A stretch of 64,000 bases of DNA from Siphonodentalium dalli (GCA_032622095.1 CP136067.1:96646707-96710706); one strand, 5' to 3'. Shown: positions 50,437 to 63,427, counted from the stretch's first letter. The notes: generated from the letters alone by a model not told the origin. Numbers and translations: made by a program.

Positions 50437-51018
50437 CCCTTCCATCACTGGAGCTTCCTGAAATTTTGCGAAAACCCTGTGCCAATGCATTCTCTTATAT
50501 ATGTGAGTCTCCCATAGGGAGCCTCCCATATATAAGAGAATAAATTGGCCTAACAATATTTACCATGACCTTGTAAGCCAGTATATGCGAGGTTCCCTAT
50601 GGGAAGACTCACATATATAAGAGAATGCACTGGCACAGGATCTTTTAAGGGGGACTGAACCATAAATCAGGCCATTTATGGGACCATCTCCTTTTACACT
50701 AAACAGAATATGTGCAACAAATGAATGAATTTTAGCCATGGATTAGTGCAAAATACACTCATGTGCTCTATGGACGATGCAGACAACATGGCAATTATAA
50801 TGATGTGAATTTATGATTTCAGCTATTTATTCATTTTCATTATAATTACCATGTTGTTTGCATCGTTTTTCATGGAGCACATGAGTGTATTTTGCACTAA
50901 TCCATGGCTCAAATTAATTCATTTGTTGCATATATTCTGCTGAGTATTAAAGATGGCCCCTTAAATGGCCGGATTTAGTGTACAGTACTCCTTTATTGCT
51001 GCTCCCGTCATGATAGGG
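50437..51018. mobile_element. TTAA-type MITE (CCCTTTCATGA family) with a nested TTAA element
   Basis: TTAA at 50433-50436 and 51019-51022. Interrupted at its ATCTTTAATGCTGC site by the AGGGGTACTG-type palindrome at 50649-50992. Confidence 0.85.
50649..50992. mobile_element. AGGGGTACTG-family palindromic MITE nested inside another MITE
   Basis: Sister of 41546-41882. Left TTAA at 50645-50648, right flank TTTA (mutated). The target was itself a TTAA site within the host MITE. Confidence 0.85.
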
Positions 51019-51022
51019 TTAA

Positions 51023-51396
51023 CCCTTTACCCAACAGAAGGGCCCTGTGCCAATGCATTCTCTTATATATGCGAGTCGACCATAGGTCGCCTCGCATATA
51101 TAAGAGAATGCATTGGCTTAACACATTAAAAATTATAAAATTATTAAAGAATGTAAGAAAAAATGATAAAAAGTATTAAAAAAAAGATTTTTTTTAGGCC
51201 AATGCATTCTCTTATATATGCGAGGCGATCTATGGTCGACTTGCATATATAAGAGAATGCATTGGCACAGGGCATAACTGTAACTATCACAATGTGGTCA
51301 AGGAGCCGGTTCCAATGATATCCATATTTGTATGGTTCTATTGAGACAGACCGAAGATTTATTTGGCCGGTTTTGGCCGTTTTGTTGGGTAAAGGG
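51023..51396. mobile_element. TTAA-flanked MITE (CCCTTTACCCAACA family), 374 bp
   Basis: TTAA 51019-51022 is shared with the preceding element, TTAA 51397-51400 on the right. Termini CCCTTTACCCAACA and TGTTGGGTAAAGGG. Confidence 0.9.
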
Positions 51397-52077
51397 TTAA
51401 GTGGGGTGATTCAATTGACAATTTCAAGGTCCTGCATTGCCTTGAAGGCTCAGAAGTCTAAACCCTGATCAACCCCCGTCAGAAATTATTAAGAAAGGTG
51501 CGATGTTTTGGATTTTATACATGTATGTGAATTGTTTGTTGGTTAGTGAGATTTTGAGGCAGATAGCCTGCTATACAGCTTTGTACTGACCTATTGTAGT
51601 TATTCATAAACAATGTGTTCTTGTTGGTATTAAACCATGTTTCAGTAAAACAATTGTTTTCATTATTTTAGCTCAAACTTTGAACCACAAATAAATGGTG
51701 GAGTTATTCATAAACCATGTTTCTGTATTGTTACAGACTTTTAGTATTTTTAGTACATGTAGCAGTTATGGCCTTGTTGACTTAGAATTTGCCAATTATT
51801 TTCGTTTTGAGTGATAGTTTTAGTTATCAGATTGTTTTCAAATTTGGTATATGGATTACTCCTATGAAAATACAGTTCAAGTTCGATTTTGGGTAGCAGC
51901 CACCTATTTTAACCTGAGTTATGGTCCTTTTTAACTTACAATTTGACGATTATATTGGTCTTGGGGTGATAGCTTTAGTTATAGTTATCAGTTTGTTTTC
52001 AAGTTTGGCATATGGATTACTCGTTATGGCCCTTTGTTGAAATTACCAAGGGCATATTTTGCTACGCCCTGGCAATG

Positions 52078-55000
52078 CTTTTTAGCTCACCTGAGACGAA
52101 GTCTCCGGTGGAGCTATAGTCATCACTCCTCGTCCGTCCGTCCATCCGTCAACAATTCTTTGAGCATCTTCTCCTCTGGAACCATTAACCCAAATGGGTT
52201 CATATTTGGTGTGGATGTTCCCTAGGTGACTCTCATTCAGATTTGTTCAAATGAGGTCACTGGGTCAAATAGTTGTGAAGCTAGGACCATAACTCTTTTC
52301 CACCATAGTAAGTCTTAAAACGACTTCTTCTCAAATTCCATCGGGCCAAATGGGTTCATATTTGGTATGAAGGGTCCTTGGGTGACTTTTGTTCAAATGA
52401 GGTCACTATGTCGAATGTGGCCAGTGACTTAACACAAAAAACAAAACAAAACAAATTTTTTTTTAGATTCAACTCCTTGCTCAATTTAATAAAAACAAAA
52501 ACAAAAACATATTAAAAACAAAACAAATTCTAATAATTTTTTTTTTTTTTTATAAGAAAATTTAATATTTTATTTTAAATTAAATTTTGAAAAACTAACC
52601 ACATTATAAGATCCGCCAGAGTACATCAACTCATCCCACAAAATTTAGTTGAAATCAGTCCAGGGGTCTGGCAGAAAAATCACAAATGGACAGATTGTTA
52701 CCTGTTGCCAATTGACGGGTCAAACTAAGTATATGAACTCTGTTACAAATGCTATCACATTCCTAAGGCCACAATGTTATCTCAAGCGCTTGTCTGCCTG
52801 CCATCAGAGATACTATATATCTCTGCTGCCATGCTATAATGTCTACTGTGTATGAAATGGGACCTTATCTTAGCTGACAGCTGTTGATAAACAAATCACA
52901 GATAATGTTTATTTGTGTCATTCATTTCAATTTAAATTATATTAATTCCCATGTGCTGTATGCTAGGCAAGTGTTATATTATATTTATCTAGGCTATTAA
53001 CTTCTTTTCATCTGTGATAATGATGTGTGATATTTATGATTTCAAGGAACAATTATCAGAGATCAATGAATCTCATAGATTGGTATTTACATCTGGTTCA
53101 AATAGGGGCAAGATAGGAGATTTGAAACTCCTGCACCCACCCTGTCTATGCTATGAATTCATGTTTGGTACTCATAATTTTGATATAAACTGGTATTATC
53201 AGTAAGGTTTTGATAAATTTCCAACAGTTGGAGATCTTTTGTTCAGATAGGGTCAAATAGGGGAAAGGCCAGGGGCATACTTTCCCTCTATAGTAACCCT
53301 TGAAAAGTCTTCTTTGAAAGAATCGCCAGGTCTATTTTAATAGCTCACATTTAATATTGAGGCTCCTTTGGTAATTCATGATATGTCTTTGCAAGAACCA
53401 AATGCCCTACATGTCTTTTGCTTATATTTGGTACTAGCAGGGTTACCCGGCGTTGCCCAGGTTAATGTATGCTGTGGGTATTTGTTGGGAATAGAGAATG
53501 CTCTTGCTTAAAGTGTTATACGTTTTCTCATAAATTGTATATTCAAATAGCATCACAAAACATGATTATTACAGTCATGGAATATAAGTAGTGGCTCACC
53601 TTGTCAATTGTCATTCTGTTTATCGCGATTAATCCGTTCCACCAATATGAAGTATTTATTTATTTACAACTGCGTATACATTAGACGTTATAATATGATA
53701 CATGAACATCATATACACATTAGTTCGATAAAATATGATAATTGGGTTTTACATATTGAGATGTATCAATCAATCTAGTGGGTTGGACTAAGATCTCGAT
53801 GGTGCTATATATTCTTAGTTTTAAACGAAATGTTGCTGCGCAAATATATCAGCTACATGTGCCAGGCACAGAGCGAGATTTTGAGTTGTTTATGTCTGTC
53901 GATGAGTCTGTTCTAAAACTCTTGTCAGATGTCAGTATTGGTAGAATCCTGAAAAGTCTTGTGCTACTAACTGCATTTTCTTGTATATCAGAAGAAACTA
54001 TATTTGACTGCACAATGTGACCACTATTTTTGAACAGGCCTTCCATATCTCTTGACAAATTGTAACTTTTTGTGGAAACTGTATTGAATGGAACAGACTA
54101 AATTTTGTTATTATATCTATGCAATCCTCTGACGGTTCGAAGTCTCTCAGTTTGCACGAATATATGTATCTCTTCAATAGAATGATAAATATACGTTTAA
54201 TGCTTGTTCTAGTTATCTCTTTTTGCTAGCTCATTGTGTGAATGCCTTGATTGCCATTCCCATAAATATGACTGTTGAGAAGATATAATTGTTCAAGTGA
54301 CTTATGTGGGTCACCATATGTCGGGATTGTGAAATGTGAACGCCCAACTACTTAAAATGATATGGAGATGGCCTGGTGACTGTATATAACTTATATGTGG
54401 ATATCGGCGAATAGCAATCTTATCAATGATAGTGCATATCCGCTCGCCATCCGTGACGCAAACGACACCAAATGTGATTTAATTCATGGTATATCGTTAG
54501 AGAAAAACGTGTATGAATTTGGAATTTGGTTTATTAAATCAATTGTTGATGCAACGCTGACTCGAACAACGCCATATTGCGAAGGTGATTATGTATTCGT
54601 TTGGTGGAAATCGGCGACAAAACTATTTCACCATATTTTTTAAATTTCCCCTCCCACCAACAGCATCATTTTAGAAAATTTTAACACACACCATTATCTT
54701 CCTTGTAAAAAGTTACCCCTCTTAGAACGCCTTGGTGCCATCTCGATTGTACCGTGTGAAGTTATATATAGAACGCACAGACAGACAAAAAGACAGACAG
54801 ACAGCACGATTTTATTTCTTGTATCATTTGAGAAGAACGTGTCTGAATTTGATGGTAATTGGTACTAAAAATATTTTGTATCAGTTTTGGTGCTCCCGTC
54901 CCTATTTCGGACTCAAGCTACACACACTAAGACTCATTAGAGATTAGAGATGCATATATATGAAATTGGTGAAAATTGGCGAGTATACAAATTCGTATCA

Positions 55001-56700
55001 AATTTAAGGTCCCGATATATCTCACCCATAGGACACCAATTTGGTGTATCTAAACCACACGATAAGATTCCTCGTATCACGGAGAAGAATATGTATCAAT
55101 CTGGTGGAAATCGGCACTAAACATATCGATATAATTTTTTGTGTCCCTCTCATCTCTATACACCAGACTCGAATGGCCCCACTTGTGACATCCTTAAACC
55201 ACACGATTACACTCCTGATATCATGGAGATGATTGTTTATAAGTTTGGTGATAATCAGCGACTAAACAATTTTTTTTATCAAATTTGGTGCCAATCCCTC
55301 CCCTCTCCATCTCTCACCCAAACAGCACCACTATGGCGTCTTTAAATCACGATTAGATTCCTCGTATCATGGATAAGAACGTGTATCAATTTGGTGGAAA
55401 TTGGCGCTAAAAAATTGTGCACAATTTTTGTGCCCCTGTCCCTTTCAATGCAACCCTGACTCGAATGAGGCCACACCTCGACTCCTCATACCATGGGGAT
55501 GATTTTGTATAAGTGTGGTGGCAATCGGCGACTTATTATCAAATTTAGTGCCCACCCCTCCCAATCTCTCATCCAAAAACAACAATTTGGCGTTGTTAAA
55601 TCGCACAATTAGATTCCTTGTATCATGAAGAATAATATATATCAATTTGGTGGAAATCGGCGCTAAAATTAGTTTTATCAATTTTGGTGCCCCTCTCCCC
55701 TTCTGTTCATCCCTGACTCAAACGACGCCACTTTTGACATATTTAAACCACACCGTTGGATTCTTCATATCATGGGGATGATTATATGTAAGTTTCGTGG
55801 CAATCGGCGACAGAAAAAAAATCTGCCCCCCCCCTTCCGGGCACCCCTGACGCGAACGGCGCGACTTTTGCCATATTTAAACCACGCCATTAGATTCCTC
55901 ATATTATGGGGTTGATTATATATAAGTTTGGTGGCAATCGGCGACAATTTTTTTTTCTGCCCCTCCCCCTTTTCTGCCCCTGACAACAACGGCGTCACTT
56001 TATAAAATTCTAACCCCGACCATTATCTTTCTCGTGAAAAGCTACTCCTAGTAGACCCCTTTGGCATCATCAAGATGGTCCCCTGTGAATTTCTATAGAA
56101 CACAGACAGACAGACAGACAGACATTCGCAAATATAGATATAGATGAAATGACCTTGGGTGACAGGAATTCAGATTTGTGAAAATGGTATCACATAATCA
56201 AATAAGGGCAGAGTAAGGGACATAACTCTCCATAGTAATTCTTAAAACGTTTTTGCAAGAATTAGTTGGCTTATTTAGCATGGAATGTTCTTGTTTGATT
56301 GGAATTCAGATTTGTTAAAATGGGGTCACCAGGTCAAGTAAGGGCCAAGCGAAAGTCCGTTTCCCTTCATAATAATTCTTTATATGCCTCCTTCACAAGA
56401 ACCATCAGGTCTATTTTACTGATAATTAGTATGAAGGGTTCTTTGGTGACTGGGATTCAAATTTATTCAGATTGGGTCACCAGGTTAAAAAGGGCGGGAC
56501 CAGGGACATAACTATTTGTCTCTACAGTAATTCTTAAAATGTCTTCTCAAGATAGGTTGGACTATTTAGCTTACATATAGTATGGAAGGTCCTTTGGTGA
56601 CTGAGATACAGATTTGTTAAAATGAGGTCAACCTGTCAAGAAATGATGGGGCTAGTCGGGGTCTTACCACTTTTCTGTCTTAATAAATTCATTGATATAT
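52078..56700. repeat. TTTTAGCTCACCTGAGACGA interspersed repeat with ~200-bp tandem units
   Basis: Starts TTTTAGCTCACCTGAGACGA, then CGTCCGTCCGTCCATCCG, then units with GGGTTCATATTTGGT, AAATGAGGTCACTGGGTCAA and CCATAGTAAGTCTTAAAACG. The units run 52180-53440 and resume at 56150-56660 after the insertion at about 53450-56145. A recognised mollusc-type repeat, class uncertain. Confidence 0.7.
53450..56145. repeat. 2.7-kb AGCAGGGTTACCCGGCGTTG element with internal tandem units
   Basis: Begins AGCAGGGTTACCCGGCGTTG and ends CAGACAGACAGACAGACATT with an ATATAGATATAGATG tail. Between about 54390 and 56000 it carries roughly seven units of 190-230 bases with GGTGGAAATCGGCGACTAAA, ATTAGATTCCTCGTATCATG and CCTGACTCGAACGRCGCCAC. 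A second ACAGACAGACAAA tract is at 54777-54805. Inserted in the 52078-56700 repeat. Confidence 0.65.
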
Positions 56701-56929
56701 CAAACTCATTAAAACATCTACATTGGACCCACCTGACTGATTAATCTCCACATATGGTGTTTAGGGTCCATGGATAATTGGGCTTCAAGCATGTCTAAAT
56801 GGTTTTTTAAATTTTGCTTGTGAGATTGGAAATTTCCAAAAATTGAGAAAGTTTGAGGTGTCGGTTGTGAAATTCCAACCGATGGAGGTGCGGAAAAGGA
56901 TTTACGAACCCAGTTGGGGGGGGGACTTG

Positions 56930-56962
56930 TTATGAGCTGGAAGGGGGGGGGGGGGGGGGGGT
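56930..56962. repeat. Poly-G tracts
   Basis: G runs of about 8 and 20 bases separated by ACTTGTTATGAGCTGGAAG (spanning about 56916-56962). Confidence 0.9.
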
Positions 56963-57269
56963 GATCAGTAGTGTACAGTTGGTAATTTCAAGGTAGATAT
57001 TCACCGATCTACATGCAAAAGCCTCTCTAGCCACATGTACTGTTTAGAACTACTTCTTTTAAAGTGATTATAACAAGTTATGACTGTTGTGGTCTCCAGA
57101 GTCCCAGACTTTTCAGTCTTTGCAGGTGAGCGACCCCACAGTCATTGACTGTCTTGTTTAACAGAGTTACAGCCCTTGTTTGACTTGCAATTTTTGTAAT
57201 TTTTGTCTTTACGAACATTTCAGCTTGTAATTCGGGCATTGGATCATCAAATATGGTGATAGCCCAGCA

Positions 57270-57345
57270 TGTGGGCATAAGGATACCCACATTCTACAGA
57301 TTTCGTCCATAAGGATACCCACATTCTACAGATTTCGTCCATTAA
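57270..57345. repeat. 32-bp exact tandem duplication
   Basis: CATAAGGATACCCACATTCT ACAGATTTCGTC occurs twice, back to back. Confidence 0.92.
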
Positions 57346-57349
57346 TTTT

Positions 57350-58510
57350 TAGCTCAACTTGATGAAGTCATGATGGAAGCCATCAATTTTTTCCTAAATT
57401 TGTTTTTAAAAATATGACCACCAGCAGCCATTTTGGATTTCAAATTTGAATCCATCAGCACACCCTGCATTTATAGGAGAAATGTTTCGAAAATTTACAG
57501 GCATGTTTAGGATCATCTCTAGATGGGAGCTGTCAAATTTTAGCGATTTCCGATGAAAAACATGGCAGCCATCTTAAATTTGACTCTTTGCATGACTAAA
57601 TCCTTTGGCACACCCAACAGACTACAACCCTCATCTGATCGCGACCAAACTTTATATGGATCTTCGGGGTTACCTCTAGATGGGAGCAATCAAATATTTC
57701 TGAAATTCATTAAAAAACATTGCCGCCAGCAGCCATCTTGGATTTCGAATTTGAATCCATTGGGCACACGCAGCAGCCCGCATATATCGAAGAAATGTTT
57801 TGTAAATTTACAAGCATTATTAGGATCACCTCTAGATAAGAGCTATCAAATTTGAATGATTTCGATGAAAAATATGGCAGCCAGCTTGGATTTTACTCTT
57901 TGCATGACTAAATCCTTCAGCACACCCAACAGACCACATCCCTCGTCTAATCATCAGCAAATTTTATATGCATCTTCAGGGTGACCTCTAGATGGGAGCC
58001 AACAATGTTTTTCATCTTGGAATTTACTCTTTGCATGACTAAATCCTTCTGCACAACTTACAGGCAATATCCCTCATCTGATCGTCACCAAACTTTATGA
58101 GCATCTTCGGGGTGACCTCTGGATGGGAGCCAACAATGTTTTTCATAATTCGTTAAGAAACATAATAGCCATGTAAAAACAAGTAGCCATCTTGGATTTT
58201 ACTCTTGTCACGACTAAAGTCATTTGGCACACCCTACATGGCACATCCCTCATTCAAACTTCATATGGTTGTTTGGAGTGACCTCCAGATGGAAGCTGTC
58301 CATTTTTTCTTCTGAAATTTGTTAAAAAAAACATCTTGGATTTCACATTTGAATCCATCGGCACACCTTGAAGCCCAAATTTATTGGAAACATGTTTGAA
58401 ATGAAATTAATTTATTTACACAATGCAGTCCATTTACTGAAACTTTTTGACCTTCCTTCTATAAAATTATTAACGCCTTTCCCGAGTTGAGCTACAGTGT
58501 TATTGACACT
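57350..58510. repeat. TTTTTAGCTCAAC interspersed repeat, uninterrupted copy
   Basis: TTTTTAGCTCAACTTGATG to GTTGAGCTACAGTGTTATTG with five or more ~170-200-base units (GCATGACTAAATCCTTYKGC, GGATCTTCGGGGTGACCTCT). Sister of 42312-44400. Confidence 0.75.
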
Positions 58511-60190
58511 TTCATTTTGCAATTCAAACTATTTTCGGACATATTTTTGGAAAAATTCCATCCGAAGGGGGTGCAGATGACATTTCCAGGAAATTGGGTC
58601 CCTTTCAAGAGGCGTTAAATTTTGACACCCCCCTCCTCAATCAAGGGAAAGGTTGAATTTTCAACATGGGGAAAACAAATAGCTTGATATTAACCCAATC
58701 AATAATCATTATTGTAGATTTCGCCTTTCCATATAGAATGCACCCTCCTCCGATCGTGCGGTGTGACGTGAGCTGTTTGTTTCAATACTATAATTATAGC
58801 ATACACAAGCGCGTGTTGGTACTTATACCTTAGGCGCGGGTGAATGATGTCATATAAGTTGTCTATATTTTCTACAGCGATGAGCCAAATTCTGGTGGTG
58901 TGTATGTTTTTTTTGTGAAATTAACACGTGACTTCCAGTTAGCAACTGTCTGGAGATGGTTAAATTGCGGAATAGGCAGTGGACCAACGATATGAAAATA
59001 AAATTGTCAACTTAACAACTTCCGAAGAATTCCAATGAGATTTAGGCATTAGTTTCATTTAGACCAATTTCTTTAGTTAGATTAATGAAAACCAGAGAAG
59101 ACAATCATGGCATGGTTCATTACGTTATGTTGGCTTTGTGGGCCAGTATCCAGACAAGATTGCACAATCCATGACAATACTTGTCATGTCTTCTCCATTG
59201 GGGCCGTTGCATGCTGTTTCATAAATTATTTTTAGTGTTGTTGCCGATAAAAAGCAAATTTGAGGTACAGTGTGTGTGGTTGCTCCACTATGCGTCATGT
59301 ACAATTCATATTAGTTCTAATGGGCTCATTCTTGGTATCCATAACCCTCATCGAAATTCGAACGAACTTACTGATCAGCACGCAGACATAGCAGTTTATT
59401 TCAATATTACCACCCAGCCAGAATTCTGTACCATGTTAATATTTACATATTAATGCATCACATGAGCAGATCTGAAATCGGGTTCAAATTCAATTCAATG
59501 CACACATGTAAACAGGGCCCAAGTATGATTGTATTGTTGATCACCAGGTAATGGTACCTCCACCATTAAGCCACTACCAAATAAACTACCCGGTTTATTA
59601 AACACGAGTCCCGGTGGTTTATTCAGCCAGGTTTATTCAGCCAGGGTATCTGATTGTGACTTACATTGGTAAAAGAAAGGCTAAGGTACTAGTTCAAGGC
59701 GATCATGTACATAGTTATCATGACCAACGGGGACTGCAAATACCGTGGCCGCTATACATCTATGAAACACACCCACTGGTTTATAAAAAAAGTTCATCCC
59801 TGTGGACATGACTATTTGGCAAATATGTTTAAACATTTGTTAAACGTGATTGAATGAGACTGAAATCTCAGTAAAATAAATCTGTCATTATATATTAACT
59901 AGCTGAAACATTGAGACTCCCTTTGGGAGCCTTTATTCAGCGTCGGAAAGAGGCCTTTGTGCATTTCAAGCACATGACATATAGACCCAACTCTATATAT
60001 ATATAGATAATATCTGTTATGCTATATTGGACCTAAATATTGACATTGGTTCATATTAGACTTATTTGGAACTGGAACAAGTCCATAGTGGACTTGTACC
60101 AGTTATTCAGTTGGATGGCACGGCCAGTGAAAATACGTATATAAAGAGCATACATCTGGTGCTGAAATAGGCCCAAAGTGAGCTTTAATT
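58510..60190. other. Intergenic, nothing recognised
   Basis: No splice-consistent exons, inverted repeats of note or known families found. GTTTATTCAGCCAGG is duplicated at 59620-59646. Confidence 0.4.
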
Positions 60191-60206
60191 TTTTTTTTTT
60201 AATTAA

Positions 60207-60598
60207 CCCTTTACCCAACAAACCGGCCAAAACCGGCCAAATAAAGCTTCAACAGCCTAAAATATCTTTGGTCTGTCTCAATAGAACCATACAAATATGG
60301 ATATCATTGGAACCGGCTCCTTGACCACATTGTGATAGTTACAGTTATGCCCTGTGCCAATGCATTCTCTTATATATGCGAGTCGACCATAGGTCGCCTC
60401 GCATATATAAGAGAATGCATTGGCCTAAAACAAATCTTTTTTTAACACTTTTTACCATTTTTTCTTACATTCTTTAACAATTTTATAATTTGTAATGTGT
60501 TAAGCCAATGCATTCTCTTATATATGCGAGGCGACCTATGGTCGACTCGCATATATAAGAGAATGCATTGGCACAGGGCCCTTCTGTTGGGTAAAGGG
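60207..60598. mobile_element. TTAA-flanked MITE (CCCTTTACCCAACA family), 392 bp
   Basis: TTAA at 60203-60206 and 60599-60602. Most complete copy. Opposite orientation to 51023-51396. Confidence 0.92.
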
Positions 60599-60715
60599 TT
60601 AAATTAAAAACTAACACCATTATTACGTCCACCAGGGTACCCTGAGTCACCACACCAAATTTGGTTGAAATCAGACCAGTGGTCTGGGAGAAAATTCCAG
60701 AGACATATATAGATT

Positions 60716-61168
60716 AAATGCAGTGACTCTCGATGGCAAAATCATTTACGTTAGTTTATCGCTTCCAAAATCTCGAAGTAAATATTTACAATTGGGCGTA
60801 TATAGTTGTTTTCTATGGTGTGGTACGGTTATTTTTTTTTAGATTTTCGGCGACGTGAGTATAATGCTACATTCTTTCAGTTGGCTTAGTGCCTGAGTTA
60901 TCAGTTTCATGCACCCGGACAAGTCTATAATGTCTATAAGTTTAAAGACCTATTATGTACTTGTTCGGGTGCGTGAAACTGATAAGTTAGTATCAAGGCG
61001 CTATGCGAACTGGAGGAATGTGCCATTCTAAAATAACATCGCCGAAAATCTGAAGCAAATCGACCGTACCACTCCATAGAAAACATCGTCTGAACTACGC
61101 TCAAATGTTTCGGGACGCATCTATCGGCGATAAACTAACGAAAATGATTTCGTCATCGAGAGTCACTG
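60716..61168. mobile_element. ~453-bp palindromic MITE, ends ATGCAGTGACTCTCGATGGC
   Basis: TTAAATGCAGTGACTCTCGA at the left is mirrored by TCGAGAGTCACTGCCTTTAA at the right. A TTAA-like site occurs at each end. The arms run through GTTTATCG, CGAAAATCT and GAAACTGATAA to a centre near 60940. A half copy is at 9438-9700. Confidence 0.82.
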
Positions 61169-61169
61169 C

Positions 61170-62280
61170 CTTTAATTACTATATAAGAATGAAGGTGTGT
61201 GTTGTCAATTTGGATATTATATTTGTAAAAATTACCACTTTGAGTGGTATGCATACACCATTTTATATACAAACTTGAGTTTATTATCAACTCAGAAAAT
61301 ATGTGGGGAAAAATTGGCACACAGAGGTAATTTGACAAAGTGAGTGTCATGGGATAGGTGCCACTGACCTCAGATGACTTGAAAGAGGCACTAATAACTA
61401 GCATTAAAAAGAGTTTATTATAAACTAAAAAGATAGAGGTAACTTTCTTCGGAGAGTCATGCAGTAGGTGATGTTTACCTCAAGTGACTAATAATTATTA
61501 AATGACTTGAATGGATATGTATGATATATAAGGCCTCGAAGTGCCTCAAGTTCTGATCTCATTGCATAATAAAGATGTACATTACATTATACTATAGTCC
61601 AGTGCATTTATGAGAAAAAATTCCAAACCTGGAACTAATTGCAACAGTGTTTTTGCATGAATAAGTACATAAACCCTCCATAAACATACTTAAAATCAAC
61701 GAAAATTAAAATGTCACTGACAATGTAGCTCAACTTGGAAATGGGTCATGCTACTCATTTCTGTAATCCGAATTTAAGCACTATTATTACCACTTTACTT
61801 GACGTTCTCTAGTATATTAACATAGTTTTCCAGGGCGTTAAAACACCATAATTACCAAGGTGCAAATTTTCATTAACGCCTGCTGCTCGCATCCGGTTTG
61901 GGGAAAAATGGTTTTGGACTCCACCTCGAATATGTATCCTATTTTCGTGTTATTATATATAGACAGTTCTGATTACTTGAGGAACCGCGGTCACCATGGT
62001 TATCAGAAATAAGCAATGAGAAAATAGGTTCCCAATAAACTGAATACATGTATTAAGTTTGTGAACTCTCAGTTTGGGTGAAGGCTTGCTTCTTGGACTG
62101 AGGGGTGCAAGTGGCTTAGTTCACCCGATGTGTTCAGTTCAACAGCTGTGCAGACATGCAAGTCTGCCTTGGCGTTCTTATATATTGTTTGTGATGTGGA
62201 ACAAAATTGGTAAATTATTGCTTCTGTACAACTTTTAGCCTTAAATAACAGTATGTGTGAGTGGTAATAATAGTAATAAC
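61170..62280. other. Intergenic, nothing recognised
   Basis: GAGTTTATTATCAAC and GGAAAATTGG-type phrases resemble 34170-34330, so a low-copy repeat is likely at 61260-61480. Confidence 0.4.
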
Positions 62281-62283
62281 ATG

Positions 62284-62403
62284 ATATTATCGGGCGTTAT
62301 GGTTTTATTAACGACCCTCCAGGAATTATTAACAGCCCTCGGGCCTATTAGCGGCCCTCTACTGCGTCTCATTCCTGTCGGGCCGTTAATAAACCATAAC
62401 GCG
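62284..62403. mobile_element. Foldback element (GTTATGGTTTATTAAC family)
   Basis: GGGCGTTATGGTTTTATTAA faces GTTAATAAACCATAACGCGC around a GGGCC-rich centre. Relative of 19560-19696. Confidence 0.75.
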
Positions 62404-62965
62404 CTCCAAAATCATGTTATTGGTATATTCATGGACCTAGGTGATAAATTTCAAGGACATTCTTCCCATATGAAAATTTGTTGTTTTCTTGTAATATTGA
62501 AAGAAACAGTGCAGGGGGTATGCTCTACGAAAATATGGCTCCAAGGTAATTATCAGATAAATTTGTTAACATGGATTTGAGAAAAGCTTGTTAAAAAATA
62601 CTCAATTTCACTAAATTAAAGCACTTTTCAAGGGTGATGGGTGAAAATCAAGTGCTGTCCAAGGAAGAACATGAATTTAAGCACTTTTCAAAAAAGGCCC
62701 TAATATTCAAGTACTTCTCAATAGAGTGGGAACCCTGTCAATACTGTGTATTTAATTGCACGAATTTGTGATTTATGTAGACTATACCTCATAATTTAGT
62801 GAAGACATTTTCTGCTACAGTTGAAGTCGACAATGACGTAATCGTTTGTATTGTCCAAGGACAAGAGTTTTTTTTTATTACACACCTATTGTCATCTTTC
62901 GGCTGATTACGTTACTTCAGTCTTGTGTTAATTTCACCCAAATTCACTAGAACGATCCCCGGTAT

Positions 62966-63079
62966 AATAATGCCCTAAATAATAGACTCCTTAACCACAA
63001 CATAATTACGGGTAACCTTTCCGGATTTAGTCAGAAATATGGCTTGTTGCCATTCATTGGAAAGCTCTCTCAACAAGCC
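62966..63079. mobile_element. Left part of CAGTAATG-family MITE
   Basis: TAATGCCCTAAATAATAGAC to GAAAGCTCTC. The right arm is absent except CAACAAGCCAT. Confidence 0.8.
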
Positions 63080-63427
63080 ATGTGTATAATAAACCACACA
63101 GATGTGTGAAGGAGGTGAACATTATCACACTTGTATGTTATGCCAAAGGTTACAACACTTGTGCGATAATGATCACCACATTCACACACTGTGTGGTTCT
63201 GTCTAATTATTGAACATTTTGAAATCTGTATTTTGCAAAAATAAACCGATGGGCAATACATAGAGAATGACACAAGTGTGTGAACTGGTTTAACGTTATA
63301 GCACAAGTTTGTTGACGCGATCGTAAAACAAGAGCCATAGGTTCCAGTTTTACCTCGCGGCACGACAAACAAGTGTAACAATGTTAACATGTTCACAGAG
63401 CTGTGTTGTTCTATGTTTATTGCACAC

